This document shows positions 39,181 to 46,716 of a stretch of 64,000 nucleotides of DNA, one piece after another (positions within the stretch are counted from its first letter, which is position 1; every line of letters starts with the position of its first letter). Under the pieces are notes generated by a model, which was not told where the DNA came from, made no database searches, and saw nothing but the letters and a program-made list of their open reading frames with translations. The translations under genes and the position numbers were made by a program. Source of the stretch: an uncultured Mycobacteriaceae bacterium (lineage in GTDB: Bacteria; Actinomycetota; Actinomycetes; Mycobacteriales; Mycobacteriaceae); NCBI GenBank assembly GCA_902826815.1, contig CADEGF010000009.1, positions 62,001 to 126,000 of the forward strand, written 5' to 3'.

Positions 39181-40713
39181 CTACGTTCCCGTGAGCTTGG
39201 CGCCGAACCAGCGCGCCAGCGCTGTTCGCAGTGCCGAGGCGTGGCGGTCGTCGAATGTGTCTGCGGCCCACGCGACATAGCCGTCGGGGCGGATGAGCAA
39301 CGCAGCGGGCCCGTCGGTCACCGTGCCCGTCACCAAGTCCACCCGATCGGCCCACGCGGCCGCGGCCGCCGACGCTTTCCCACCGGTCGCGTCGAGCAGC
39401 ACCGGGCGCGCGTCGTGCAGCAGCTCGACGACGCGGCGGCCGTCGTCGAGGACGAGGTCGGGCACCATCCGACCGGAGAGCCGATGGTCGTCGCCGACGT
39501 CGTAGCGGACGTCGGAGCCTGCGAGCAGACCCGCCATGTGCTTCGCGACCTCGCGTTGGGACACCAACTCGCCGAAAAGCGAACGCAGCGCCTCGACTTC
39601 GGGTCCGGGCGCGCACAGCGCCAGTTGCGCCTGCGAATGCATCATCACCCGCTCACCCACCGGGTAGCGCTCGGACTCGTAGGTGTCGAGCAGGCCGTTG
39701 GGCGCCTTCCCGGTCACCGTGGCCGCGAGCTTCCAGCCGAGGTTGACGGCGTCCTGCATGCCGAGGTTCAGCCCTGGACCGCCCATCGGCGAGTGCACGT
39801 GTGCGGCATCCCCCACCAGTAGCACCCGACCGACGCGGTAATGCTCGGCCTGCCGCGAGTTCGTCGTGTCGAGCTTGCGCAGTGCGTGCGGGCCCGGACC
39901 TTTCGGCGGCCCCAGCGGTACGTCGACGCCGATGATGCGGCGGATGCTCTCGCGCAGCTCGTCGAGCGTCAACGGCCGGTCTGCTCCGCCGAAGGTCTGG
40001 CCGTATTCGATCGTGCCGACCATCGGCCGGTCGGGTTCGATCGGAAACGCGATGATGGTGCCGTTGGCAAACCTGTTGTGGCCGAACGGCAGTAGACCGA
40101 AGCCCGGGATGTCGTAGCCGCGGCCGGGCACCAGAAGCTTCTCGGGAAGAGATACGTGGGCGATCCGGCTCACGATCGGCGACGTGTGGCCGGGAAAGCC
40201 GATGCCAACACTCTTGCGCACGGTGCTGCGACCACCGTCGGCCCCGACCAGATAGCCGGCGTCCAGCCGATACGCGCGGCCAGAGGTCGCCACCGTCAGC
40301 GCGACGCCCTGCTCCCCCGGCCTCAACGCGGTCAGCTCGTGGCCCCACCGGATGTCGACGCCGAGATCGCGGGCCCGCTTCTCCAGCAGGCGGACCACCC
40401 GCGGCTGCTGTATCAGCAGCGAGTACAGCGGGTTGTCGTCGATGCCGAGGAAGTCGAGCGCCATGCCCGCGAACATCCAGCCGTAGGCGGGCCGCGGCGG
40501 ACCTTCTTCACCGCCGAACGCGTGATAGAGGCCACGCATGTCGAGCTGTCGGATGACTTGTCCGACAAGGCCGTTGGCCTTGGGTTCGTCGCTCGGGCCA
40601 GGCAGCTTGTCCAGGACAACCGGCCGGACACCGGCCAGCGCCAGCTCGCACGCGAGCAGCAGCCCGTTGGGCCCGGCGCCGGAGATGACGATGTCAGCGG
40701 CTTCAACGGTCAT
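39181..40713 (-). CDS. FAD-dependent aromatic-type monooxygenase (class A flavoprotein hydroxylase)
   Basis: A 510-residue flavoprotein. It has the FAD-binding GAGPNG (12-17), the DG motif GADGGRSTVRKSVGI, and the GD motif VLLVGDAAHVHSPMGGPGLN, all typical of PHBH-like hydroxylases such as rifampicin and tetracenomycin monooxygenases. A thioredoxin-like C-terminal domain follows after about residue 400. It would hydroxylate an aromatic or polyketide-like compound with NAD(P)H and oxygen. The start overlaps the TetR stop by four bases (ATGA), so it is the second gene of a self-regulated pair. Role in detoxification or catabolism is undecided. Confidence 0.87.
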   Translation of the reverse strand: MTVEAADIVISGAGPNGLLLACELALAGVRPVVLDKLPGPSDEPKANGLVGQVIRQLDMRGLYHAFGGEEGPPRPAYGWMFAGMALDFLGIDDNPLYSLLIQQPRVVRLLEKRARDLGVDIRWGHELTALRPGEQGVALTVATSGRAYRLDAGYLVGADGGRSTVRKSVGIGFPGHTSPIVSRIAHVSLPEKLLVPGRGYDIPGFGLLPFGHNRFANGTIIAFPIEPDRPMVGTIEYGQTFGGADRPLTLDELRESIRRIIGVDVPLGPPKGPGPHALRKLDTTNSRQAEHYRVGRVLLVGDAAHVHSPMGGPGLNLGMQDAVNLGWKLAATVTGKAPNGLLDTYESERYPVGERVMMHSQAQLALCAPGPEVEALRSLFGELVSQREVAKHMAGLLAGSDVRYDVGDDHRLSGRMVPDLVLDDGRRVVELLHDARPVLLDATGGKASAAAAAWADRVDLVTGTVTDGPAALLIRPDGYVAWAADTFDDRHASALRTALARWFGAKLTGT

Positions 40714-41339
40714 TGCTTACCTCTCTTGGCGGCGGGTTCCGGCAGCCCTGCTGCGACTTCGGCGAAGGCGGCGCGGATCAGATCGGTGATGGCGACGGGT
40801 GGCTCCGCCCGCACGTATGTCTCCGTCGCCGCGTCGCCGACGGCACGAACAACGGCGGCCACGAGCCGCGGGTAGATGTCTCGCTCCGGGTCGGTGCCCG
40901 TCCGCTCGGCGACGACGTCGAGCCATTCATCGAACAGCTCCTTGTTCGCGGCATCGCGGATCTCGGGTCTCATCAAAAGCTTCCGGACTTCGGCCAGCTC
41001 CGTGCGGGTCGGGATCTTGGTCTCCTCGCCGGTGACCTCACGGAAGTCCTCTTCGAGCGGAGCGACGACGGACTCGGTGATCGACGTCCACAGCGGTTCG
41101 TCGGCGGGCCGGTCCCGCAGCACACTGATGCTGCGCCGCAGGCGTTCGGTCTGGCGGTAGGCCAGCGCCTCGTACTTGCCGGTGAAGTAGTTGTTGAACG
41201 TGCGCAGCGATACGCCCGCAAGGTCGGCGATCGCCTCGCGAGTGACCGACTCGAGGCCGCCATCGAAGGCCAGCTTCAACGCGGCGTCGCTGAGCGCGCG
41301 TCGGGTGTCGAGCTTCTTTCGCTCCCGAAGTCCGGTCAT
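40710..41339 (-). CDS. TetR family regulator of the monooxygenase operon
   Basis: A 209-residue TetR protein with the helix-turn-helix region ESVTREAIADLAGVSLRTFN followed by NYFTGKYEALAY (about 31-62). ATG 41339 is supported by TATGGT six bases upstream on the minus strand, a leaderless arrangement. It is co-transcribed with the monooxygenase, with coupled translation. AT-rich repeated sequences just upstream (41368-41421) are the likely operator. Confidence 0.87.
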   Translation of the reverse strand: MTGLRERKKLDTRRALSDAALKLAFDGGLESVTREAIADLAGVSLRTFNNYFTGKYEALAYRQTERLRRSISVLRDRPADEPLWTSITESVVAPLEEDFREVTGEETKIPTRTELAEVRKLLMRPEIRDAANKELFDEWLDVVAERTGTDPERDIYPRLVAAVVRAVGDAATETYVRAEPPVAITDLIRAAFAEVAAGLPEPAAKRGKQ

Positions 41340-41345
41340 AGGGCC

Positions 41346-41421
41346 ACCATACCGAAACATGCACAGCGGGCAAATTTTCCTATCAGGCAAATTGGCTAAA
41401 TTGTTCGATCTGGTCGAAATG
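41346..41421. promoter_or_regulatory. TetR-monooxygenase promoter and AT-rich operator-like repeats
   Basis: TATGGT (41351-41346, minus strand) is a -10 box six bases from ATG 41339. Upstream, in an unusually AT-rich stretch, GGCAAATT occurs twice (41369-41376 and 41386-41393) and GGCTAAA twice (41394-41400 and about 41422). CAAATTGGCTAAATTG (41388-41403) is an imperfect palindrome. These are likely repressor half-sites. Confidence 0.45.
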
Positions 41422-41517
41422 GCTAAACGAGGCCATGGCATCCCTGACCTTCCGCAACAGCGACGGCGATTTGCGAACGTCTCGACTTCACATTCGAAAC
41501 CACTTGGCGGCTCGACG

Positions 41518-41730
41518 ATGTCGCGACTTCTCGCCGAGGCGGCGAGCCACGGTATCGAGGTTCGCATCACCTACGTCGGGATGTCCAGCCCGGAGGCGCA
41601 CATCGCGCGGGTCGCGCAGCCGAAGCCGGTCCTGCACCTGGCCCATGGCCAGATCGTCGGGCCGTCCGACCTGTCCGCGACGCCGCAGTGGGCCAAGCCG
41701 ATCGTCGCCGCCGTTTGGAAGATGGCCTAG
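41518..41730 (+). CDS. Small hypothetical protein
   Basis: A 70-residue protein from ATG 41518 (MSRLLAEAASHGIEVRITYV...AKPIVAAVWKMA). I do not recognise the family. Coding is supported by the clean amino acid composition and by the stop sharing CTAG with the convergent transaldolase-like gene. An in-frame ATG at 41419 would give 103 residues, but the extra part is Arg/Gln-rich, lies in the AT-rich operator stretch and looks non-coding. No membrane segment or signal is seen. Confidence 0.5.
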   Translation: MSRLLAEAASHGIEVRITYVGMSSPEAHIARVAQPKPVLHLAHGQIVGPSDLSATPQWAKPIVAAVWKMA

Positions 41731-43064
41731 TCGGCTCGGTGCTGCCCGTTTCGGCTGACCACCGGCGCTGCAACAGCTTTGAGGAACCGCTGCTGGTAGG
41801 AGATGACATGCGGGCTACTCGACCACCTCGCGAGATGGCGAGGATCCGTCGTGATCAGCACGCGGTTGTGCAACTCGAGGAACTCCGGTTGCTCGAGCAT
41901 GGCCATGATCCCGGGAAACATCGCCGCACCGTCCATCGAGCAGATGATGAGCCTGCTGGCGTCCAGGTTGGAGCCCTGTAGCCACCGCAGAGATGCCCGC
42001 GCGCTATCCAAACCGTCGCCGCCTCCTGCGGCACTCGCCGCCTCGATCTGCTTGCCGATGGTGAGCGTCTCCAGCAGGTCCAACGTCTCCTCATGGCGGC
42101 CGAGATAGTGGTTCGCCACGAGATGCCGACGAAGCTCGGCCACGAACCACGTGTCGTCAGTCGCGGCGTAGCCCGCGATCAAACCTTCGATCCGGCGCAC
42201 GAAGTTCATCCGGTGTCGCAGAAAGGCATTGATGAAGTACGGCCTGGTCTGCAACGCCAATGCGGTCTGATACGGCTCGAACATCAGCGTGAAGTTCACC
42301 CGGTGACCCAGCTCGGTCAGCTTGAGCGCCAACGAATGTCCGCGCAGCAGATCGGCGGGTGATCCGTCGTAGAAGCGATGGTCGAGCAGGCCGTCGCCGG
42401 TAAGCAACTGCGTTGCCTCCGCGGGCGCGATCGCCCCGGTGTGCGGAACCTTTACCACCAGCCGGTACTTGCTGAGGATCTCCTCGTACATCTGTATCTC
42501 GTCCAGGATGCGGGCGAAGTCCTGCTCGTAGGGGTCTCGCAGTTCGACCGACACGTCGCAGCCTGAACCCACTACATCTGCGATCTCGCGGAGCACGTCC
42601 TCCAGCGATCCGAATTGGCCACCGATATTCGCCTCGGGATTGTTCAGAAACAGGTCGTACACGATGCCCGGATTGCAGGTGACGTTGGCGATCACATCGC
42701 GGCACTCCCGGATCTCGAACGGGTTGGCCGAATCCGCCGAGAACAACACGCCGGTAGGCCGCGGCGCGCCGCCACGGTCGCAGCCGATGTCGCGAACCAG
42801 GTCGAAGACAATCCGCCCGCGATCCTGGCGCTCAACGCGGAACCCGGCGGGCGTGAACGCGCAGGCGGGGGCGAAGAGATCCATCACTTCGCGGAATCGC
42901 GCGGTGACGTCCACCTCGGCGTCGGAGTCCACGAGCGACAGGGTCCTCCAGTCGATCGCGCGCACGTACTTGATCGCGTCGTCGCGCACACGAAGGCGAC
43001 TCTCGACGATCACATCTCCGCCGTCCTGGCCGCAGTACGGCGCCGTCACCTGCGCCGCATTCAC
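41727..43064 (-). CDS. Divergent transaldolase-superfamily protein
   Basis: A 445-residue protein, longer than usual transaldolases. The central part aligns by motif. FSADSANPFEIRECRDVI resembles the DTAN...IRE strand, NVTCNPGIVYD the TTNPSL motif, DVSVEL the next strand, VVKVPHTG the Schiff-base lysine strand (VIKIPxT), and VNFTLMFEPYQTAL the VNVTLIFS region. The usual SPFVGR phosphate loop is not recognisable. It is probably a Schiff-base aldolase or transaldolase with altered substrate. Start GTG 43064 overlaps the kinase stop (GTGA). It is the last gene of the seven-gene operon. Confidence 0.68.
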   Translation of the reverse strand: MNAAQVTAPYCGQDGGDVIVESRLRVRDDAIKYVRAIDWRTLSLVDSDAEVDVTARFREVMDLFAPACAFTPAGFRVERQDRGRIVFDLVRDIGCDRGGAPRPTGVLFSADSANPFEIRECRDVIANVTCNPGIVYDLFLNNPEANIGGQFGSLEDVLREIADVVGSGCDVSVELRDPYEQDFARILDEIQMYEEILSKYRLVVKVPHTGAIAPAEATQLLTGDGLLDHRFYDGSPADLLRGHSLALKLTELGHRVNFTLMFEPYQTALALQTRPYFINAFLRHRMNFVRRIEGLIAGYAATDDTWFVAELRRHLVANHYLGRHEETLDLLETLTIGKQIEAASAAGGGDGLDSARASLRWLQGSNLDASRLIICSMDGAAMFPGIMAMLEQPEFLELHNRVLITTDPRHLARWSSSPHVISYQQRFLKAVAAPVVSRNGQHRAD

Positions 43065-44038
43065 GATTTTCCTCTCGCCGCGTCGACGACCCGCATGCTC
43101 GATTCGAACCGCGGATCGTCTGCGATCACCGAAAGCCTTGCCAAGCACTCGTTTGCGTAGCCCACATGGTCGAAGTCGATGAAGTTGACCACGCTGATGT
43201 TGGCCGACCACAGTCCTTCCCGAAGCCGCGCGGTGAAGCGGTACATGAAGGTGACCGCCTCGACAAACTCGTACGATTCAGTCTGACGATAGCCCTCGAC
43301 GAACGCCTGCTCCTCCTGCGCATCGAGGTTCCACTTCTCGACGAAATCGCCGCAGTCGTAATACCTGTCGCCCAGCCCGGCATACTCCCAGTCGATGAAG
43401 TAGACGCGCGAACCGTCGGTCAGCACATTGCCGACTGACAGATCGGCGTGCAGAAGACACGTCAGATACTCACCCCTGGCGCGCTGGCAGCGCCGGTTCG
43501 CCCGCACCGCCCAGTCGAACTTCGAGGCTAGTTCCGGTGCGGCGCTGGTGGCCTTGCCGTATAGCCATTCGACTCCGACGAACGGATCGCTGATCCAGCT
43601 CGGAAGATCGGCCCCTGTGGTGCGGGTGTGCAGAAGATCCAGTGCATCGGCAGCGAGGCGCGCGGTACGCACCCGCTCGGCGGTGGTCGAGGGCTGAGCG
43701 CATTCAACATATTCGCTGATGATCGCCTTCGGCTGATCTCGATGCCACGCAACAAGGTTCGGGCCGAGACCGAGCTCGTCGACGACGGTCATGGATCTCG
43801 CGTGGGTGTCCCGGTTGATGCCGATACGAGCGGCAGCGTCGTCGGACAGCAGCAACTGAACGGCGTACTGCCTCGGGCCACCGGCGCCCGCTTCGACGGT
43901 GACCTTCCAGTTGCGGTTGGTCATCCCGCCGTCCAGGGGAGCCGCATCCCACCGCGCACCGGGCCACTGCCACTCCACGACGGCGGTGAGGTCCTGCTCC
44001 CCGGCGGTCGACTGCGTCTTCTCAACCTGATCGGTCAC
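43061..44038 (-). CDS. APH/choline-ethanolamine-kinase-like phosphotransferase
   Basis: A 325-residue kinase of the aminoglycoside phosphotransferase fold. The catalytic loop is LLHADLSVGNVL (His197, Asp199, Asn204). The metal-binding segment YFIDWEYAGLGDRYYDCGDF (Asp216) has the IDWEYAG wording typical of LicA-type choline and ethanolamine kinases. It should phosphorylate a hydroxyl on a small alcohol or amino alcohol. ATG 44038 overlaps the phosphatase-like gene stop by four bases. A EutH-family transporter nearby supports an amino alcohol substrate (inference). Confidence 0.8.
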   Translation of the reverse strand: MTDQVEKTQSTAGEQDLTAVVEWQWPGARWDAAPLDGGMTNRNWKVTVEAGAGGPRQYAVQLLLSDDAAARIGINRDTHARSMTVVDELGLGPNLVAWHRDQPKAIISEYVECAQPSTTAERVRTARLAADALDLLHTRTTGADLPSWISDPFVGVEWLYGKATSAAPELASKFDWAVRANRRCQRARGEYLTCLLHADLSVGNVLTDGSRVYFIDWEYAGLGDRYYDCGDFVEKWNLDAQEEQAFVEGYRQTESYEFVEAVTFMYRFTARLREGLWSANISVVNFIDFDHVGYANECLARLSVIADDPRFESSMRVVDAARGKS

Positions 44039-44826
44039 TCTCCGACCTCCTGTCCGACACGGCTCGATAACAGCAACTCCCGAACATGTTCCAGTTCAAC
44101 CAGATTAGTGATCGGAAGGTGAGATCTGTTGGTTTTCACCGTCAGTGGGGGTCCGCCGGCCTTCCCAAGGGAGTCGACGACGATGCCCGCGTCCGACAGG
44201 TCCTCGTCGCCGGTGTACGCGCTCGATGTGGCGATCACCGGCAGACCCGCCGTTCGCGCTGCCCGCACACCGATCTCGGAGTCCTCGACCACCACCGCAT
44301 CGAACGGCGACACGTCGATACCGCCGAGCGCATGCAGGTAGATGTCCGGCGCCGGTTTCTTGCGTGTCACGTCGTCGCCCGCGAAGACCGAAAAGGCGCT
44401 CGCGAGTTCGGCGCCCATGACGTGGTCGAGAACAGCGCGGACAGACTGGTGCGCCGATGTCGACGCGACAGCGAGCAGCCAACCGTCCTGGGCCGCCTCG
44501 TCTGCCAGTCTTCTGACCCCTGGCCGTGCCGGCAGCCGCCCGTCCGCCACCAGGCTGACGAACACCTCCGTCTTGCGCTTATGCCATGAGGCGATCAGCG
44601 AGTCCACGTCTGTGTCGCCGATGCCGTGGTGTTGTCGAAATTCCGGCGTCAGCAGCGCCCGTAGCCGCTCCTTGCCACCCGCCGTACGGAGCGCATCGGC
44701 GTAACCCTCGACGGTCCAAGCGAAGTCGATGCCGTACTCGACGAACACCGTGTTGAACGCCACCCGGTGACCGTCACGTTCTGTGTCGGCGAGAACACCG
44801 TCGCAGTCGAAGATGAGCGCGTTCAC
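44035..44826 (-). CDS. HAD-superfamily phosphatase, CbbY-like
   Basis: A 263-residue HAD hydrolase of the CbbY/beta-phosphoglucomutase-like group. The nucleophile motif is IFDCDGVLADTERDGH (Asp7, Asp9). ASTSAHQSVRAVL is motif II, RKKPAPDIYL gives motif III Lys, and VVEDSEIGV is motif IV. The cap region GGKERLRALL resembles CbbY, which dephosphorylates xylulose 1,5-bisphosphate. It probably acts on a sugar or polyol phosphate in the operon's pathway, perhaps removing an off-path product. It is coupled to both neighbours by ATGA overlaps. Confidence 0.85.
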   Translation of the reverse strand: MNALIFDCDGVLADTERDGHRVAFNTVFVEYGIDFAWTVEGYADALRTAGGKERLRALLTPEFRQHHGIGDTDVDSLIASWHKRKTEVFVSLVADGRLPARPGVRRLADEAAQDGWLLAVASTSAHQSVRAVLDHVMGAELASAFSVFAGDDVTRKKPAPDIYLHALGGIDVSPFDAVVVEDSEIGVRAARTAGLPVIATSSAYTGDEDLSDAGIVVDSLGKAGGPPLTVKTNRSHLPITNLVELEHVRELLLSSRVGQEVGE

Positions 44827-45677
44827 CGAGGGCTTCCTGCACCGGCGAACAGTTGGATATGACTACGTACGCAATCCGCAACCCGCCCGCGCACATGCGC
44901 GAGCAACGCCAGAGGCTCCGCTGAGTCGGAGTGGTCGCCGAGGTACTCGCGGTGGCTGCTGAGGAACGTTCGCTTGAGCGCTGTCGAGATGTTGACCTTC
45001 GCACATCCCGCGGTGATCAATTCGTGGAACTGAGCGGTGGTCAGACCGGATCCCCCGTGAAGCGCCATCGGCACCTCGGTGCGTGCGAACAGTCGTCGTA
45101 CCCGTTCGACGTCGAGTTTCGGCGCGGCCTTGTACAACCCGTGCGCGTTTCCGATCGCCGGCGCGAAGCAGTCCACCTTCGTCGTCTCCATGAAGTCGAC
45201 GATCACATCGTCGGGATACACCGTCGGAGCGGCGTCGCTACCGACACCGTCCTCGACGCCCTGGATACCCTCCACCTCACCCTCGACGTGAACGCCGTTC
45301 GCGTGCGCTTCCACGACCACAGCCGACGTTTGGCGAGTGGCTTCCTCGAGCGGAAGATGCGACGCGTCAAAGAGCACCGAGTTCCAGCCATTGGCAATAC
45401 ATTCCGATGCCACCGCGGGGTCCGGACAGTGGTCGAGGTGCAATGACACGGGAATCGTCGCGTCGCTTGCGGTCCTCGCGAACATCTGCGACAACTCCTT
45501 GGCGCCGATCGCCTTCACGGTCTTGACCGATGTCTGGATGATGATCGGCGCCCGCTCCTCCTCTGCCGTCTCGATCGCGGTGCGCAGGGTCAGGTCGTCG
45601 AAGACGTTCAACGCCAACACGCCATAGCCGCCTTCGATGGCGGGCGCGAGTAGCTCCGGTAACGGTTGGATACTCAT
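44823..45677 (-). CDS. Class II (zinc) ketose-bisphosphate aldolase family protein
   Basis: A 284-residue enzyme of the FbaA/GatY/KbaY family. Active-site residues are in place: Asp82 and zinc ligand His83 in LHLDHCPD, the Glu in VEGEVEGIQG, zinc ligands His179 in GNAHGLY and His207 in LHGGSG, with KVNISTALKR near the end. It should split or join a ketose phosphate with DHAP or a similar ketone. ATG 45677 is chosen because it overlaps the small gene's stop (ATGA); longer reading lacks homology. This is not the housekeeping aldolase by context. Confidence 0.86.
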   Translation of the reverse strand: MSIQPLPELLAPAIEGGYGVLALNVFDDLTLRTAIETAEEERAPIIIQTSVKTVKAIGAKELSQMFARTASDATIPVSLHLDHCPDPAVASECIANGWNSVLFDASHLPLEEATRQTSAVVVEAHANGVHVEGEVEGIQGVEDGVGSDAAPTVYPDDVIVDFMETTKVDCFAPAIGNAHGLYKAAPKLDVERVRRLFARTEVPMALHGGSGLTTAQFHELITAGCAKVNISTALKRTFLSSHREYLGDHSDSAEPLALLAHVRGRVADCVRSHIQLFAGAGSPR

Positions 45678-45904
45678 CGACCCGCCCCAGCCTTGGGCGC
45701 CGACCATCGCCCCGCACCGAAGGCCGCGGCGAGCGCGAGCCCGGCCGTCCCGGCTGCGGCGAGTACGAGAGGTACGTCGGTCTTCTCGAAAGTGACCTCG
45801 GATCGCCACGCGCCAAGCGAGGCGCCGATGACGAGCCTGCCGTCACGGATCTGGACGCCGTGGGCCGACACGCGGAACCTTCCCACGGGTGAAAGAACTT
45901 CCAC
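45674..45904 (-). CDS. Small single-span membrane protein of unknown function
   Basis: A 76-residue protein. Residues 1-40 are a short beta-rich soluble stretch (EVLSPVGRFRVSAHGVQIRD). Residues about 45-66 form one hydrophobic segment (VPLVLAAAGTAGLALAAAFG), followed by a short basic tail. I do not recognise it. It sits between the FAD oxidoreductase (26-base gap) and the aldolase (ATGA overlap). In GlpABC-like systems a third small subunit anchors two FAD dehydrogenases to the membrane, so an anchor role is conceivable (inference only). Confidence 0.7.
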   Translation of the reverse strand: MEVLSPVGRFRVSAHGVQIRDGRLVIGASLGAWRSEVTFEKTDVPLVLAAAGTAGLALAAAFGAGRWSAPKAGAGR

Positions 45905-45930
45905 TCAACTCTCCAATTGTCGGTGTTGTG

Positions 45931-46716
45931 TCAGCGGATAGCGGACACGACCGCACGCGCGGTCGCCTCCGCGATCTGCACCGCTTCCTCGTCTGACCGG
46001 GGGTCCCGTTCGCCGAAGCAGTCGTGAACGGAATCGCTCGGGTACAAAGCGCCTTCGATGTTGCGCATCGGAACCCGCCCTGACGCCAAGATGACGGCGT
46101 CCGTCGTTACTTCCTGTGCCCCGCGGTACGTCTCGATGACCACCGAATGCACCCGAGGGAACCCGTTGACTCGAACCACTCGAGCGTCGTCGAATGCGGT
46201 CACGCGGGGCCAGCTGCCGTTTCGCGGCCCATCGGTCACGGACGTCACCTGGCGAGCGCCCTTGCGCAACAACGAGTTGCACAGATGATGCGCCAGCTCG
46301 CCGCCACCGACGACGACCGGGTTGCGGCCGAGCAGCAACCCCGAATCGAGGAAGTGCACCGCAGCAGAACCCGGTGTGACCCCCGCACCGCGGTCGCCAC
46401 CGATGCCGAGCTCGGCCCGCGTTTGCGGACGCGTGCCGGTGGCAAGCACCAGAGCTTTCACCGGCACCGCAGACGCTCCATCGATACCGAGGGTGTGCAC
46501 CACGCCGTCCACGTGAGAAACGACCAGTGTGCCGAGCATGAGCTTCACGCCCGCGCGGCGCGCGGCCCGCTCCAGTGAGCGCGCGTCGCGTTCGGGTTCC
46601 TGGCCACCGACCTGTGGAAGCCGTTCCACCACAGTCACTTCGAATCCGCGCTCGGCGAGCATGCGCGCGACGTGCAGCCCGCAGCGCCCCGATCCGGCGA
46701 CGACGACGTCAGTCAT
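45931..46716 (-). CDS. FAD/NAD-binding oxidoreductase subunit (GlpB/TrxB-like)
   Basis: A 261-residue flavoprotein. It has GSGRCG (8-13) for the FAD ADP part, LVLATGTRPQTRAELGIGGD in the middle, and a second dinucleotide motif VVVGGGELAHHL. No redox-active Cys-x2-Cys pair is seen, so it is not a thioredoxin reductase. Together with the larger FAD/BFD protein encoded upstream it resembles a two-subunit dehydrogenase (GlpA-GlpB or hydrogen-cyanide-synthase/octopine dehydrogenase type). ATG 46716 overlaps the preceding gene by eight bases. Confidence 0.8.
   Translation of the reverse strand: MTDVVVAGSGRCGLHVARMLAERGFEVTVVERLPQVGGQEPERDARSLERAARRAGVKLMLGTLVVSHVDGVVHTLGIDGASAVPVKALVLATGTRPQTRAELGIGGDRGAGVTPGSAAVHFLDSGLLLGRNPVVVGGGELAHHLCNSLLRKGARQVTSVTDGPRNGSWPRVTAFDDARVVRVNGFPRVHSVVIETYRGAQEVTTDAVILASGRVPMRNIEGALYPSDSVHDCFGERDPRSDEEAVQIAEATARAVVSAIR

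Noticed and set aside
41419-41517. N-terminal extension of the small hypothetical gene from ATG 41419
   Set aside because: The extra residues overlap the AT-rich operator region and look non-coding; ATG 41518 was preferred.
45931-46716. Thioredoxin reductase call for the small FAD protein
   Set aside because: No redox-active Cys-x2-Cys motif is present, and operon context favours a dehydrogenase subunit.
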